Assembly (NCBI GenBank): GCA_019244185.1
Contig: JAFATB010000022.1
Location: 310,001-374,000 of the forward strand
Reading direction: 5' to 3'
Source of the DNA: Acidobacteriota bacterium
Lineage (GTDB): Bacteria; Acidobacteriota; Thermoanaerobaculia; Gp7-AA8
DNA length: 64,000 nt
Shown here: positions 26,140-33,525 of the stretch, in pieces
Layout: each line of letters opens with the position of its first letter
Position numbering within the stretch: position 1 is the stretch's first letter
The notes under the pieces: generated by a model
Seen by the model: the letters and a program-made list of their open reading frames with translations, nothing else
Told to the model about the DNA's origin: nothing
Databases searched by the model: none
Program-made: the position numbers and the translations under genes

Positions 26140-26671
26140 ACTGCGCGCCGAGGGTGAGCGCGAAGACGTTCAGGCCGGGGTTGCGCGGCGCGTAGCCGCC
26201 GTTCGAAATGTGCACGAAGCGATAGCCGAGCATCAGCGGCACGCGCGCGCCGCGCAGCAGCAGGATGCCCGCTCCGGCCTGCGAGACGAAGTTGAAACGC
26301 GACGTCGACGCCGGCACGCGCTTCTCCGCCCACATCGGCCCGGTCGAGCCTTCGAGGTAGAAGCGGCCGAACGCGCGGCGCGCGAGCAGCGAGCCGGAGA
26401 GTGCGCGCACGCGCTCGTTGCCGTCGCCGAACTCCGCGCCGAACCAGCTGCGCGGCTGCCAGAGATTCATCGTCGCGCCGACGAACGCGACTTCCGTGCG
26501 CGGGGAAAGCGCGCGTGCGAGCTCGACGTTGACTGCCTGCAGGTCCGCCTGCCCGTGCCACGTGGTCGTGCTCTTGCCGCCGGTCGCGTAGACGCTGATG
26601 CGGTCGATGTTCTGCGCGCGTGCCGCGGTGGCGAGCAATGCGAACGCGACGGCCAGGACGCTTCTGCGCAT
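26111..26671 (-). CDS. PagL-like lipid A 3-O-deacylase
   Basis: A 186-residue protein with a signal peptide (about 19 residues) and barrel-like strands. The segment FVHISNGGYAPRNPGLN near residue 155 matches the active-site region of acyloxyacyl hydrolase/PagL enzymes, with the catalytic His and Ser in HIS. PagL removes the 3-position acyl chain of lipid A in the outer membrane. This is one of the clearer signs of a lipopolysaccharide-bearing cell. The gene is convergent and overlaps its neighbour tail to tail. Confidence 0.78.
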   Translation of the reverse strand: MRRSVLAVAFALLATAARAQNIDRISVYATGGKSTTTWHGQADLQAVNVELARALSPRTEVAFVGATMNLWQPRSWFGAEFGDGNERVRALSGSLLARRAFGRFYLEGSTGPMWAEKRVPASTSRFNFVSQAGAGILLLRGARVPLMLGYRFVHISNGGYAPRNPGLNVFALTLGAQFRNATPPRR

Positions 26672-26697
26672 GAGAGCCCCCGAGAAATCCGAAAGAC

Positions 26698-28128
26698 CTA
26701 CGAATGCGCGCGGAGATCGGATTGCGCGATGGGCGCCACGAACTTCCGCCCCGCGTCGAGCAAATGCTTGAGATCGCGCGGACTGCCGGCCTCCGCGTAC
26801 AGCCGCCCCACCGGCTCGGTGCCCGACAGGCGGAATAGCAGCCACGTGTTCTCGCCGAAGATCAGCTTCACGCCGTCGGTCGTGTTCACGTCGCGTACCG
26901 TGAAGCCGTCGATCTGGCGCGGCGGGTCGTCGAGCTTCGCCGCGAGCGTTTCCTTCAGCTGCTGCGTCAGCTTGAGGTCGACGCGCTTGGAGAGGAACGT
27001 CCCGAACTCGGCGTACAGCTCCTCGATCAGCTGGCTGAGCTTCTTGCCCGTGCGCGCGACCATCTCCGCCACGAGGAGGCACGCGAGCACGCCGTCCTTT
27101 TCCGGCAGATGGCCGTACATCGACATGCCGGCCGACTCTTCGCCGCCGAGGGCGATCCGGTTCTCGAGGATCAGCTCGCCGATGAACTTGAAGCCGACCG
27201 GCGTCTCGTAGACCGGCACGTCGAGCTTGCGCGCGATCGCGTCGATGAGGTGCGTGGTCGCGACCGAGCGCGCCAGGCCGCCGGCGATCTTGCGCTCGCG
27301 CTTGAGGTAGAGCGACAGCAGCGCGAGGATCGTGTTCGCGGGGACGAAGCGGTGGCGATCGTCGATGATGCCGAAGCGGTCCGCGTCGCCGTCGGTGGCC
27401 AGGCCGAGGTCGAAGTTCTCGGCGGCGGCGACCTCGCGCAGTTCGATGAGGTTCTTCTCGTTGCACTCCGGGGAAAATCCACCGAAGTACGGATCGCGAT
27501 AGTTATGGATGATCTTGGCTTCGATCCCTGCGTCGAGCAGGAAGTAATCGAGGTAGTCGCGGGCGGTGCCGTACAGCGAGTCGATGGCGATGCGCAGGCC
27601 GCTGCCGCGGATGATGTCGACGTCGACCTTCTGCCGCAGTTCGTCGAGATAGCGGTTCTTCGGGTCGATGGCTTCGATCAGCTCGGTCTTCTCGTAGACG
27701 TCGAGGCGCTCGTTGTTCTGCTGCACCGCGTGGATCTCGCGCTCGATCTGTTTCGTGATCTCCGGCAGCGCAGGCGCGCCGTTCGAGGTCGAGAACTTGA
27801 GGCCGTTGTATTCGGGCGGGTTGTGCGAGGCGGTGAAGTTGATCGCGCCCATGGCGCGGCGGCGGATGATCTCGAACGAGACCACCGGCGTCGGCACGTC
27901 GCGCACGCAGAGGAAGGCCTTGATGCCGTTGAAGGCGAGGATCTTGGCGGCTTCGGACGCGAACTTTTCGGAGAGGAAGCGCGTGTCGTAGGCGACGATG
28001 ACGCCCGAGCCGCGCTGCGCCGATTTCTTGAGATAGTTCGCGACTCCCTGGCTGGCGATCCGGACGTTCTCGAACGTAAAGTCTTCGCCGATGACGCCTC
28101 GCCACCCGGAAGTCCCAAATCTGATCAT
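26698..28128 (-). CDS. Phosphohexomutase (PGM/PMM family)
   Basis: A 476-residue alpha-D-phosphohexomutase that interconverts hexose 1- and 6-phosphates. Motifs in order are GTSGWRG near the start, the phosphoserine loop TASHNPPEYNG (about residue 97), the metal loop DGDADR (about residue 240), the sugar loop EESAGM (about residue 325) and the phosphate-binding RLSGTEP near the end. GGAG lies upstream of ATG 28128. Substrate preference (glucose or mannose) cannot be fixed from sequence alone. Confidence 0.94.
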   Translation of the reverse strand: MIRFGTSGWRGVIGEDFTFENVRIASQGVANYLKKSAQRGSGVIVAYDTRFLSEKFASEAAKILAFNGIKAFLCVRDVPTPVVSFEIIRRRAMGAINFTASHNPPEYNGLKFSTSNGAPALPEITKQIEREIHAVQQNNERLDVYEKTELIEAIDPKNRYLDELRQKVDVDIIRGSGLRIAIDSLYGTARDYLDYFLLDAGIEAKIIHNYRDPYFGGFSPECNEKNLIELREVAAAENFDLGLATDGDADRFGIIDDRHRFVPANTILALLSLYLKRERKIAGGLARSVATTHLIDAIARKLDVPVYETPVGFKFIGELILENRIALGGEESAGMSMYGHLPEKDGVLACLLVAEMVARTGKKLSQLIEELYAEFGTFLSKRVDLKLTQQLKETLAAKLDDPPRQIDGFTVRDVNTTDGVKLIFGENTWLLFRLSGTEPVGRLYAEAGSPRDLKHLLDAGRKFVAPIAQSDLRAHS

Positions 28129-28207
28129 GAAAGACGTCGTCTCCTGCCCGAAGCGGGGCTGAACGTTAGCACAACCCCGGCTGCTGCGATGCAACGCCGA
28201 GGCCGCC

Positions 28208-28231
28208 CCGCCGCTCCGCGCGCCGCGGCGG
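28208..28231 (-). terminator. GC hairpin downstream of mscS-like gene
   Basis: A perfect 7-bp stem (CCGCCGC with GCGGCGG) and 10-base loop lie in the 171-base gap between the MscS gene and the phosphohexomutase. There is no T-run, so terminator function is only a guess. Confidence 0.25.
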
Positions 28232-28299
28232 CTGGGCGCGGGAGGACGGGCGAGTGTAACCGTTTCCGCGGCCGGCGTTTGGGCGAGGCGGATGATGCC

Positions 28300-29331
28300 T
28301 CACGTTCTGGCGGGCGCCGGAGAACGCGCGAGCGCGATGGACTCGGCAGCGAATGCGCCGACGAGATCGAGCAGCACCGCCTGCTGCACGTCGAGGAACA
28401 GTCCGTACGCCGGCGAGAGGACGAAGTAGGCGAGCTCGAACTCGAAGCCGCTGCCGTCGATGGCCACGAGATGCGCGCGCTCGAAGCGGGTCGACTTCTG
28501 CTTCTCCACGGCCGCGCGCAGCAGCAGCGGCACGCGTGCGAGCTTCGCCGTGTCCGTCGCCGGATCGACCGTGATGCGGAAGAGCGCGCGGCGCTCGGTC
28601 ATGCGCCGGAAGTTGCGGATGCGGCTGCGCAGCAGGTCGCCGTTCGCGAAGATCACTTCCTCGCCGGACGACGCGCGCAGCCGCGTGGTCTTGAGGCCGA
28701 TGTGCTCGACCGTGCCGCTTTGCGCGTCGACCGCGATCGAGTCGCCGAGGACGAACGGCTTGTCGATCACGATCGACAGCGACGCGAAGAGATCGGCGAG
28801 GATGTTCTGCGTCGCGAGCGCCACCGCCACGCCGCCGATGCCGAGTCCCGCGATCAGCGTCGTGACGTTGAAGCCGAGGTATTCGATGGCCACGAGCGCG
28901 GCGAGGATCCACACCGTCACGATCGCGGCGATGCGGAACACGTTCACCGTCATCGCCGCCGCCGGATCCTCGGCGCGCGTGCGGCGGTAGCGGCGCAGCC
29001 AGTAGTCGAGGAGTCCCGAGGTCCAGAGCGCCGTCTGCGCGATCAGCGCGAGCGTGGCCGTGAGCTTCAGCAGATGGCGCAGATCCGCGGGCAGCTGCAG
29101 CGCGCGTGCGCCGAGGAAGACCGCGGGAAGGAAGAGCAGGAAGAGCTTCGTGCGATGGGAGAGGTCGAGGAGGAAGTCGTCGACGTCGGTCGGCGTCGCG
29201 TGCGCGGTGCGCAGTTTCCTGCGCGCGATGAGCCGGGCCGCCGCGACGAGCAGCAGGACGCCCGCGGCGATCGCGGCGGCGATCAGCAACTCGGTGGGGG
29301 AGTTGCCCTCGAAGATGTCGCGGTAACGCAC
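28300..29331 (-). CDS. MscS family mechanosensitive channel
   Basis: A 343-residue protein with an N-terminal span, three further spans and the MscS pore and beta domain. The pore helix reads GLGIGGVAVALATQNILAD, followed by FVLGDSIAVD and IGLKTTRLR, all typical of MscS. It releases solutes on hypo-osmotic shock. It starts with GTG 29331, in a divergent gap of 86 bases with the EAL-domain gene. Confidence 0.93.
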   Translation of the reverse strand: MRYRDIFEGNSPTELLIAAAIAAGVLLLVAAARLIARRKLRTAHATPTDVDDFLLDLSHRTKLFLLFLPAVFLGARALQLPADLRHLLKLTATLALIAQTALWTSGLLDYWLRRYRRTRAEDPAAAMTVNVFRIAAIVTVWILAALVAIEYLGFNVTTLIAGLGIGGVAVALATQNILADLFASLSIVIDKPFVLGDSIAVDAQSGTVEHIGLKTTRLRASSGEEVIFANGDLLRSRIRNFRRMTERRALFRITVDPATDTAKLARVPLLLRAAVEKQKSTRFERAHLVAIDGSGFEFELAYFVLSPAYGLFLDVQQAVLLDLVGAFAAESIALARSPAPART

Positions 29332-29349
29332 TGCGCGGGCGATCCTATC

Positions 29350-29410
29350 GCGGGATGTTGATTGCGGGATGTGCCTTGCCTGGCTGGCGTGTTTTCCGCA
29401 ATTATCCCGC
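29350..29410. promoter_or_regulatory. Repeated GCGGGAT sites between divergent genes
   Basis: GCGGGATGT occurs at 29350-29358 and again at 29364-29372 in the same direction, 14 bases apart, and GCGGGAT recurs in inverted orientation at 29404-29410. Three copies within 61 bases of a divergent promoter region could be binding sites for a shared regulator. This is a pattern observation only. Confidence 0.35.
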
Positions 29411-29417
29411 TCACTGT

Positions 29418-31109
29418 ATGTCCCGCCCGGTAGTGCTGATCGCCGACGATGACCAGGAAGTCGCGATGTTGATGCGGACGTATCTCCGTCCGCTCGACTG
29501 CGACCTCATCACCGCGTCCGACGGCGAGGAGGCGCTCGCGCTCGCGCAGTCGCGCCTTCCCGACGCGGTGCTGCTCGACGTGGTGATGCCGAAGCGCAGC
29601 GGCTGGGAAGTCTGCCAGGCGCTGAAAGCGGTGCAGCGCACCTCGCACATCGGCGTGATCCTCGTCACCGGCCGCGGCGACGTGAAGGACCGCCTCACGG
29701 GCTTGCAGGTCGGCGCCGACGACTATCTCGTCAAGCCGTTCGATCGCAATGAAGTGGTGAAGCGCGTCGGCGCGGTGCTCGATCGCGCGCGCGGCCGCGG
29801 CGAGCTCGCGCAGGCCGGACGCTCCGCGCTCGAGGCGATGCTGCTCGATCGCGCCACCGCGCTGCCGAGCCTTCCGCTCGTCCTCGACCGCGTGAAAGAG
29901 ATGCTCATCGAGCACGGCGAGATCGGCATGGTCTACGTCGACATCGAACAGTTCGAGACCATCGAGGCGGAGTTCGGCTGGGCGCTCTTCGACGAGTTGC
30001 TCTGCAACGTCGGCTCGATCATCTCGGCCGAGGCGCGGCAGCGCTTCCGGAACGCGATTGTGACGTGCCACCGCACCGGCGGCTCGAGCTTCTACGTGTT
30101 CTACGAGACGCGCGGACAGGACCTCAGCGAAGAGAACGCATCGGAGCGCGTCGCGAACGAGCTGCGCGAGAAGCTGATCGCGGCGACGCGGCGGCGCTTC
30201 CCGAGCCTGCATTCCGAGCAGATGGGATTCTTCGTCGGCACCGCGCGCATCGATTACCGTCCGCAGATCCGCCTCGAACGGCAGGTGTACTCCGGCATGC
30301 GCGTCGCCGCCGACGCCGTGCGCGACGCGGAGCAGCAGCGCAAGAAACAGCTCACGCGCGAGCTGCGCGACATCATCCGCCGCAAGCGCGTGACGACGCT
30401 GTTCCAGCCGATCGTGCACGCGAAAGACGCGGCGGTGTTCGGCTACGAAATCCTCACGCGCGGGCCCGCCAACTCGTCGTTCCGCAATTCGGACATGCTG
30501 TTCACGTTCGCGCGCGAGGTGAAGCTGGCGTGGGCGCTCGAGGCCATCGCGCTCGAAGGCGCGCTCAAACGCCTGCGGCAGGTCGATCTGCTCGACCGCA
30601 AGTTCCTGCTGAATCTCGAAGCGGAGATGTTCGGCGAGTCGGAGTTCCGCATCCACGAGATGGTGTCGTTCTTCGCCGAGCATCGCGGACACTTCGTCTT
30701 CGAGCTCACCGAGCGTGCCGCGATCGAGGACTACGGGCAGTTCCGCGAGCTGCTGACCGAGTTCCGCGACAAGGGGATCGAGATCGCCATCGACGACGCG
30801 GGCTCCGGCTACGCGTCGCTCGAAGCGATCGCCGCGATCGCGCCCGATTACCTCAAGATCACGAAGAGTCTCGTGTCGACGCTCGCCGATGAGCCGATCA
30901 AGCAGGACCTCGTGAAGATGCTCGTGGAGCTCGGCGGGAAGATCAACGCGAAGACGCTGGCCGAGGGGATCGAGACGCAGGAGGAGTACGAGACCTGCCG
31001 CGACCTCGGCATCGATCTCATTCAGGGTTACTACTTCGCGCATCCGCAGGAAGACGTGCGCCTCGGCGACGCCGAAGTCGCGGAGTCGCTCGCCACGCGC
31101 GCGCTGTAG
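29418..31109 (+). CDS. Receiver, degenerate GGDEF and EAL protein
   Basis: A 563-residue regulator. Residues 1-125 are a receiver (DDD at 9-11, phospho-Asp in LLDVVMP, Lys in VKPF). A middle domain has GGDEF topology but reads GGSSF at the signature, so cyclase activity is unlikely. The C-terminal EAL domain (about 310-555) keeps EIL in place of EAL, NLEAE, ELTER, IDDAGSGY, the Lys in LKITKS and EGIE, so it may hydrolyse cyclic di-GMP. It likely links a phosphorelay to cyclic di-GMP levels. No kinase lies nearby. Confidence 0.88.
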   Translation: MSRPVVLIADDDQEVAMLMRTYLRPLDCDLITASDGEEALALAQSRLPDAVLLDVVMPKRSGWEVCQALKAVQRTSHIGVILVTGRGDVKDRLTGLQVGADDYLVKPFDRNEVVKRVGAVLDRARGRGELAQAGRSALEAMLLDRATALPSLPLVLDRVKEMLIEHGEIGMVYVDIEQFETIEAEFGWALFDELLCNVGSIISAEARQRFRNAIVTCHRTGGSSFYVFYETRGQDLSEENASERVANELREKLIAATRRRFPSLHSEQMGFFVGTARIDYRPQIRLERQVYSGMRVAADAVRDAEQQRKKQLTRELRDIIRRKRVTTLFQPIVHAKDAAVFGYEILTRGPANSSFRNSDMLFTFAREVKLAWALEAIALEGALKRLRQVDLLDRKFLLNLEAEMFGESEFRIHEMVSFFAEHRGHFVFELTERAAIEDYGQFRELLTEFRDKGIEIAIDDAGSGYASLEAIAAIAPDYLKITKSLVSTLADEPIKQDLVKMLVELGGKINAKTLAEGIETQEEYETCRDLGIDLIQGYYFAHPQEDVRLGDAEVAESLATRAL

Positions 31110-31124
31110 CGACGTTCCACCGCG

Positions 31125-31997
31125 ATGCAGGATCTGCGCATCGTCCTCCTCGGCACGTCGTCCGGCACGCCGACGCGCACGCGCAACGTCTCGTCGCTGG
31201 CGATGATCCTCGACGGACGCGTGCTGCTCTTCGATTGCGGCGAAGGCACGCAGCATCAGCTGCTCCGCGCGCCCGTGCGCACTGGCGCGATCGAGGCGAT
31301 CTTCGTCAGCCATCTCCACGGCGATCATGTCTACGGTCTGCCGGGTTTGCTCGCGACGCTGTCGATGAACGGCCGCACGCGACCTCTCGATCTCGTCGGA
31401 CCGGAGTCGTTGCGCGCGTACGTCGAGACGACGCTCGCCACGAGCTTTCATCATCCGTCGTTCGAGATCCGCATCACGACGCCGCCATATCGCGGCCACG
31501 GCTTCACCGTGACTGCCGCGCCTCTCGAGCATTCCGTCGAATGCCTCGGCTACTGCGTCATCGAAGACGACCGCCCCGGCCACTTCGACGTCGCCCGCGC
31601 GCGAGCGCTCGGCATCCCGCCCGGCCCGCTCTACGGCGAGCTCGCCAGAGCCGGCGACCCGCGCGTCTGCGGCCCGCCCCGACGCGGCCGCCGCATCGCG
31701 TTCGTCACCGACACCCGCCCGTGCGCGAGCGCTGTCGCGCTCGCGCACGAAGCCGACGCGCTCATTCACGAGTCGACGTACGGCGAAGAGCTCCGTACCG
31801 AAGCCGCCGAGCGCTTTCATTCGACCGCACGCGAAGCCGCGCGCGTCGCCTCCGACGCGCGCGTGCAGCGACTCATCCTCACGCACTTTTCCGCGCGCTA
31901 CGGCGACGTCGCGCCGCTCGTGGAGGAGGCGAGAGAGGTGTTCCCGAACACGATCGCCGCGGACGACCTGCTCGAAGTCCACGTCGCTGCGCGCTGA
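31125..31997 (+). CDS. rnz: Ribonuclease Z
   Basis: A 290-residue metallo-beta-lactamase-fold enzyme that cleaves the 3' trailer of tRNA precursors. Motifs are LFDCGEGTQHQL near the start, SHLHGDH (zinc ligands), AFVTDTRP, and the C-terminal ERFHSTAREAA and LTHFSARY. Length is near the short bacterial form. It follows the EAL gene by 15 bases and is directly upstream of a tRNA-Ala gene. Confidence 0.93.
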   Translation: MQDLRIVLLGTSSGTPTRTRNVSSLAMILDGRVLLFDCGEGTQHQLLRAPVRTGAIEAIFVSHLHGDHVYGLPGLLATLSMNGRTRPLDLVGPESLRAYVETTLATSFHHPSFEIRITTPPYRGHGFTVTAAPLEHSVECLGYCVIEDDRPGHFDVARARALGIPPGPLYGELARAGDPRVCGPPRRGRRIAFVTDTRPCASAVALAHEADALIHESTYGEELRTEAAERFHSTAREAARVASDARVQRLILTHFSARYGDVAPLVEEAREVFPNTIAADDLLEVHVAAR

Positions 31998-31998
31998 G

Positions 31999-32027
31999 TT
32001 GCGCCCCGCCCACCCGTCCCCTATAAT
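31999..32027 (+). promoter_or_regulatory. Promoter of tRNA-Ala
   Basis: TTGCGC (31999-32004) and a perfect TATAAT (32022-32027) are separated by 17 bases. Transcription would start near 32034, leaving a leader of about 60 bases before the tRNA. The -35 hexamer begins two bases after the rnz stop. Confidence 0.75.
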
Positions 32028-32043
32028 CCGCGCTCCCAACCGC

Positions 32044-32061
32044 GTGGAATGCTCATTCCAC
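32044..32061 (+). other. Perfect hairpin in tRNA leader
   Basis: GTGGAATG and CATTCCAC form a perfect 8-bp inverted repeat separated by CT, within the tRNA-Ala leader. It could be a processing signal, an attenuator or a protein-binding palindrome. No T-run follows, so a simple terminator is unlikely. Confidence 0.5.
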
Positions 32062-32096
32062 TCGGACCGTTAGCAGCGGTACTTCCCAACGAATGT

Positions 32097-32173
32097 GGGG
32101 CTGTAGCTCAGTTTGGGAGAGCGCCTGAATCGCACTCAGGAGGTCGTCGGTTCGATCCCGATCAGCTCCACCA
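32097..32173 (+). tRNA. tRNA-Ala (anticodon CGC)
   Basis: A complete 77-base tRNA. The acceptor GGGGCTG pairs with CAGCTCC, including the G3-U70 pair that identifies alanine. The D arm is GCTC/GAGC, the anticodon stem is CCTGA/TCAGG with anticodon CGC at 32131-32133, and the T arm is GTCGG TTCGATC CCGAT. The discriminator is A and the 3' CCA is encoded in the gene. It reads GCG codons, which are frequent in this GC-rich DNA. Confidence 0.97.
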
Positions 32174-32224
32174 CCTTCCCGCCTCAAACCTGCGCCGATG
32201 CGTGGTACCCACGCGTCGTGATCA

Positions 32225-32749
32225 TCACCGCCGGGCCGAATCCGTGATCTCTGGTCCGAGGAAGCCGACCGGGATGCCGTACTTGCGGCACGCCTCCGTC
32301 GCGTTCGAACTGAGCATCGCCAGCACCAGCAGGTTGATGCATGGCACGAGCATCGCCGCCGACCATAACGCCGGCGACGGCGAGCCGAGTGCGCGGGCGG
32401 TGTGGAACGCGTAGTAGGCGATGGCGATGACGGTCGCGCCGAGGCTCGGCACCACGAGGATTGCTGCGGGGCCGAGAATCCAGAAGACGAGCGAGACGCC
32501 GAGCTGTGCGCCGACGGAGAGCACCAGCTTCCGGTAGTTCGTCGCCAGGTCGACGATGGTCTGTGGTGGATTGCCGAACGAGCCGAGCTCCGGCAGCGCG
32601 CGGGCCGGGAGCCATTCGCAGTGATGCGGATGAAAGACGAGACTCTCCGGCAGGATGCGGCCTTCGCTCACCCACAGCCGCAGCGTTTGCAGATCGCGCG
32701 GGCGAAACTCCGCGCCTCCTTGCTGGATGATGAAATCGCCGTCGTGCAT
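32225..32749 (-). CDS. GYF_2-like domain membrane protein
   Basis: A 174-residue protein. The first 50 residues look like a GYF_2 (DUF4339) domain: short strands, LRLWVSEGRILPESLVFHP and a WLPAR end. Two or three membrane helices follow (about residues 82-110 and 128-146). The C-terminal segment is Cys/Lys-containing and soluble. GYF_2 domains often sit on bacterial membrane proteins of unknown role. It stands alone, convergent with the tRNA. Confidence 0.7.
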   Translation of the reverse strand: MHDGDFIIQQGGAEFRPRDLQTLRLWVSEGRILPESLVFHPHHCEWLPARALPELGSFGNPPQTIVDLATNYRKLVLSVGAQLGVSLVFWILGPAAILVVPSLGATVIAIAYYAFHTARALGSPSPALWSAAMLVPCINLLVLAMLSSNATEACRKYGIPVGFLGPEITDSARR

Positions 32750-32792
32750 GACGGGTCAGACACGATCCGGATCGATTCGTGGCGCCGCGAGC

Positions 32793-33479
32793 TCACCGCC
32801 GCACTTTGTAGCGCAGCCACACGATGTCGCCGGGGCGCTTTTCCATCGCGATGAGGCGCAGATGGCGCGGCGGGGTGCCGTCCTCGGCGTCGAACAGCGC
32901 GGGCGTGCCGATGCTGCCGTCGGCGACGGGGGCGACGAGCACGCTCAGTTCGTCGATGAGGTTCGCGGCGAGGAACGAGCCGTTGATCTTGCCGCCGCCT
33001 TCGAGGAGGAGCTTGCGGATCCGGAAGCGCGCACGCAGTTTCGCGAGGACGCTCGCGAGATCGATGCGCGACTTGCCGCCGAAGAGGTACGACACGCCTT
33101 TCGACTGGAGGAACGCGAGGTAATCGTCCGAGACCGCTTCGGTGAGGACGGTGATGACGTGCTCGCCGTCGATGTCGTTCGCGCGCCACGTCAGCTTGCC
33201 CGAGGGATCGATCGCGATCGCGTACGAGGTCGCGTCGTGCGGCGCGATGAAGTCTTCACGCGGAATGCGCTCGCGGTGTTTGCGCGATGGCACGCGCGCT
33301 TTGCCGGCATACGGCTCCATCGAGATACGGCCGATGATCCACGCGTCGGCGCCGAAGGTTGCGGCCGTACGTTCGTACTCGGGCGACGCGCGCGGGAGGT
33401 CCCAGTCGCGCGTCACGATGCGGCCGTCGACGGACGGCAGCATGTGGCAGATGACGTACGGCAGCGCGCGCTTCGGCAT
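32793..33479 (-). CDS. RibD C-terminal/DHFR-fold reductase
   Basis: A 228-residue NADPH-type reductase of the dihydrofolate reductase superfamily. The first strand leads to MLPSVDGRI, GADAWIIGRIS follows, and the LLLEGGGKINGSFL segment is typical of RibD-type reductase domains. No deaminase domain is attached, so it may be a stand-alone pyrimidine reductase or a flavin-related reductase. Start ATG 33479 lies six bases after an extended -10 box. Confidence 0.85.
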   Translation of the reverse strand: MPKRALPYVICHMLPSVDGRIVTRDWDLPRASPEYERTAATFGADAWIIGRISMEPYAGKARVPSRKHRERIPREDFIAPHDATSYAIAIDPSGKLTWRANDIDGEHVITVLTEAVSDDYLAFLQSKGVSYLFGGKSRIDLASVLAKLRARFRIRKLLLEGGGKINGSFLAANLIDELSVLVAPVADGSIGTPALFDAEDGTPPRHLRLIAMEKRPGDIVWLRYKVRR

Positions 33480-33485
33480 CGGCGG

Positions 33486-33494
33486 ACGATAGCA
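33486..33494 (-). promoter_or_regulatory. Extended -10 box for reductase gene
   Basis: TGCTATCGT on the minus strand ends six bases before ATG 33479, so transcription would begin almost at the start codon. There is no ribosome site. Confidence 0.5.
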
Positions 33495-33525
33495 CGCGGT
33501 CTCGCCAGCGTTCGCCGCGGCGAGC

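Noticed and set aside
29283-32039. Long minus-strand frame opposite the EAL and RNase Z genes
   Set aside because: The translation lacks any domain and the plus-strand genes are certain.
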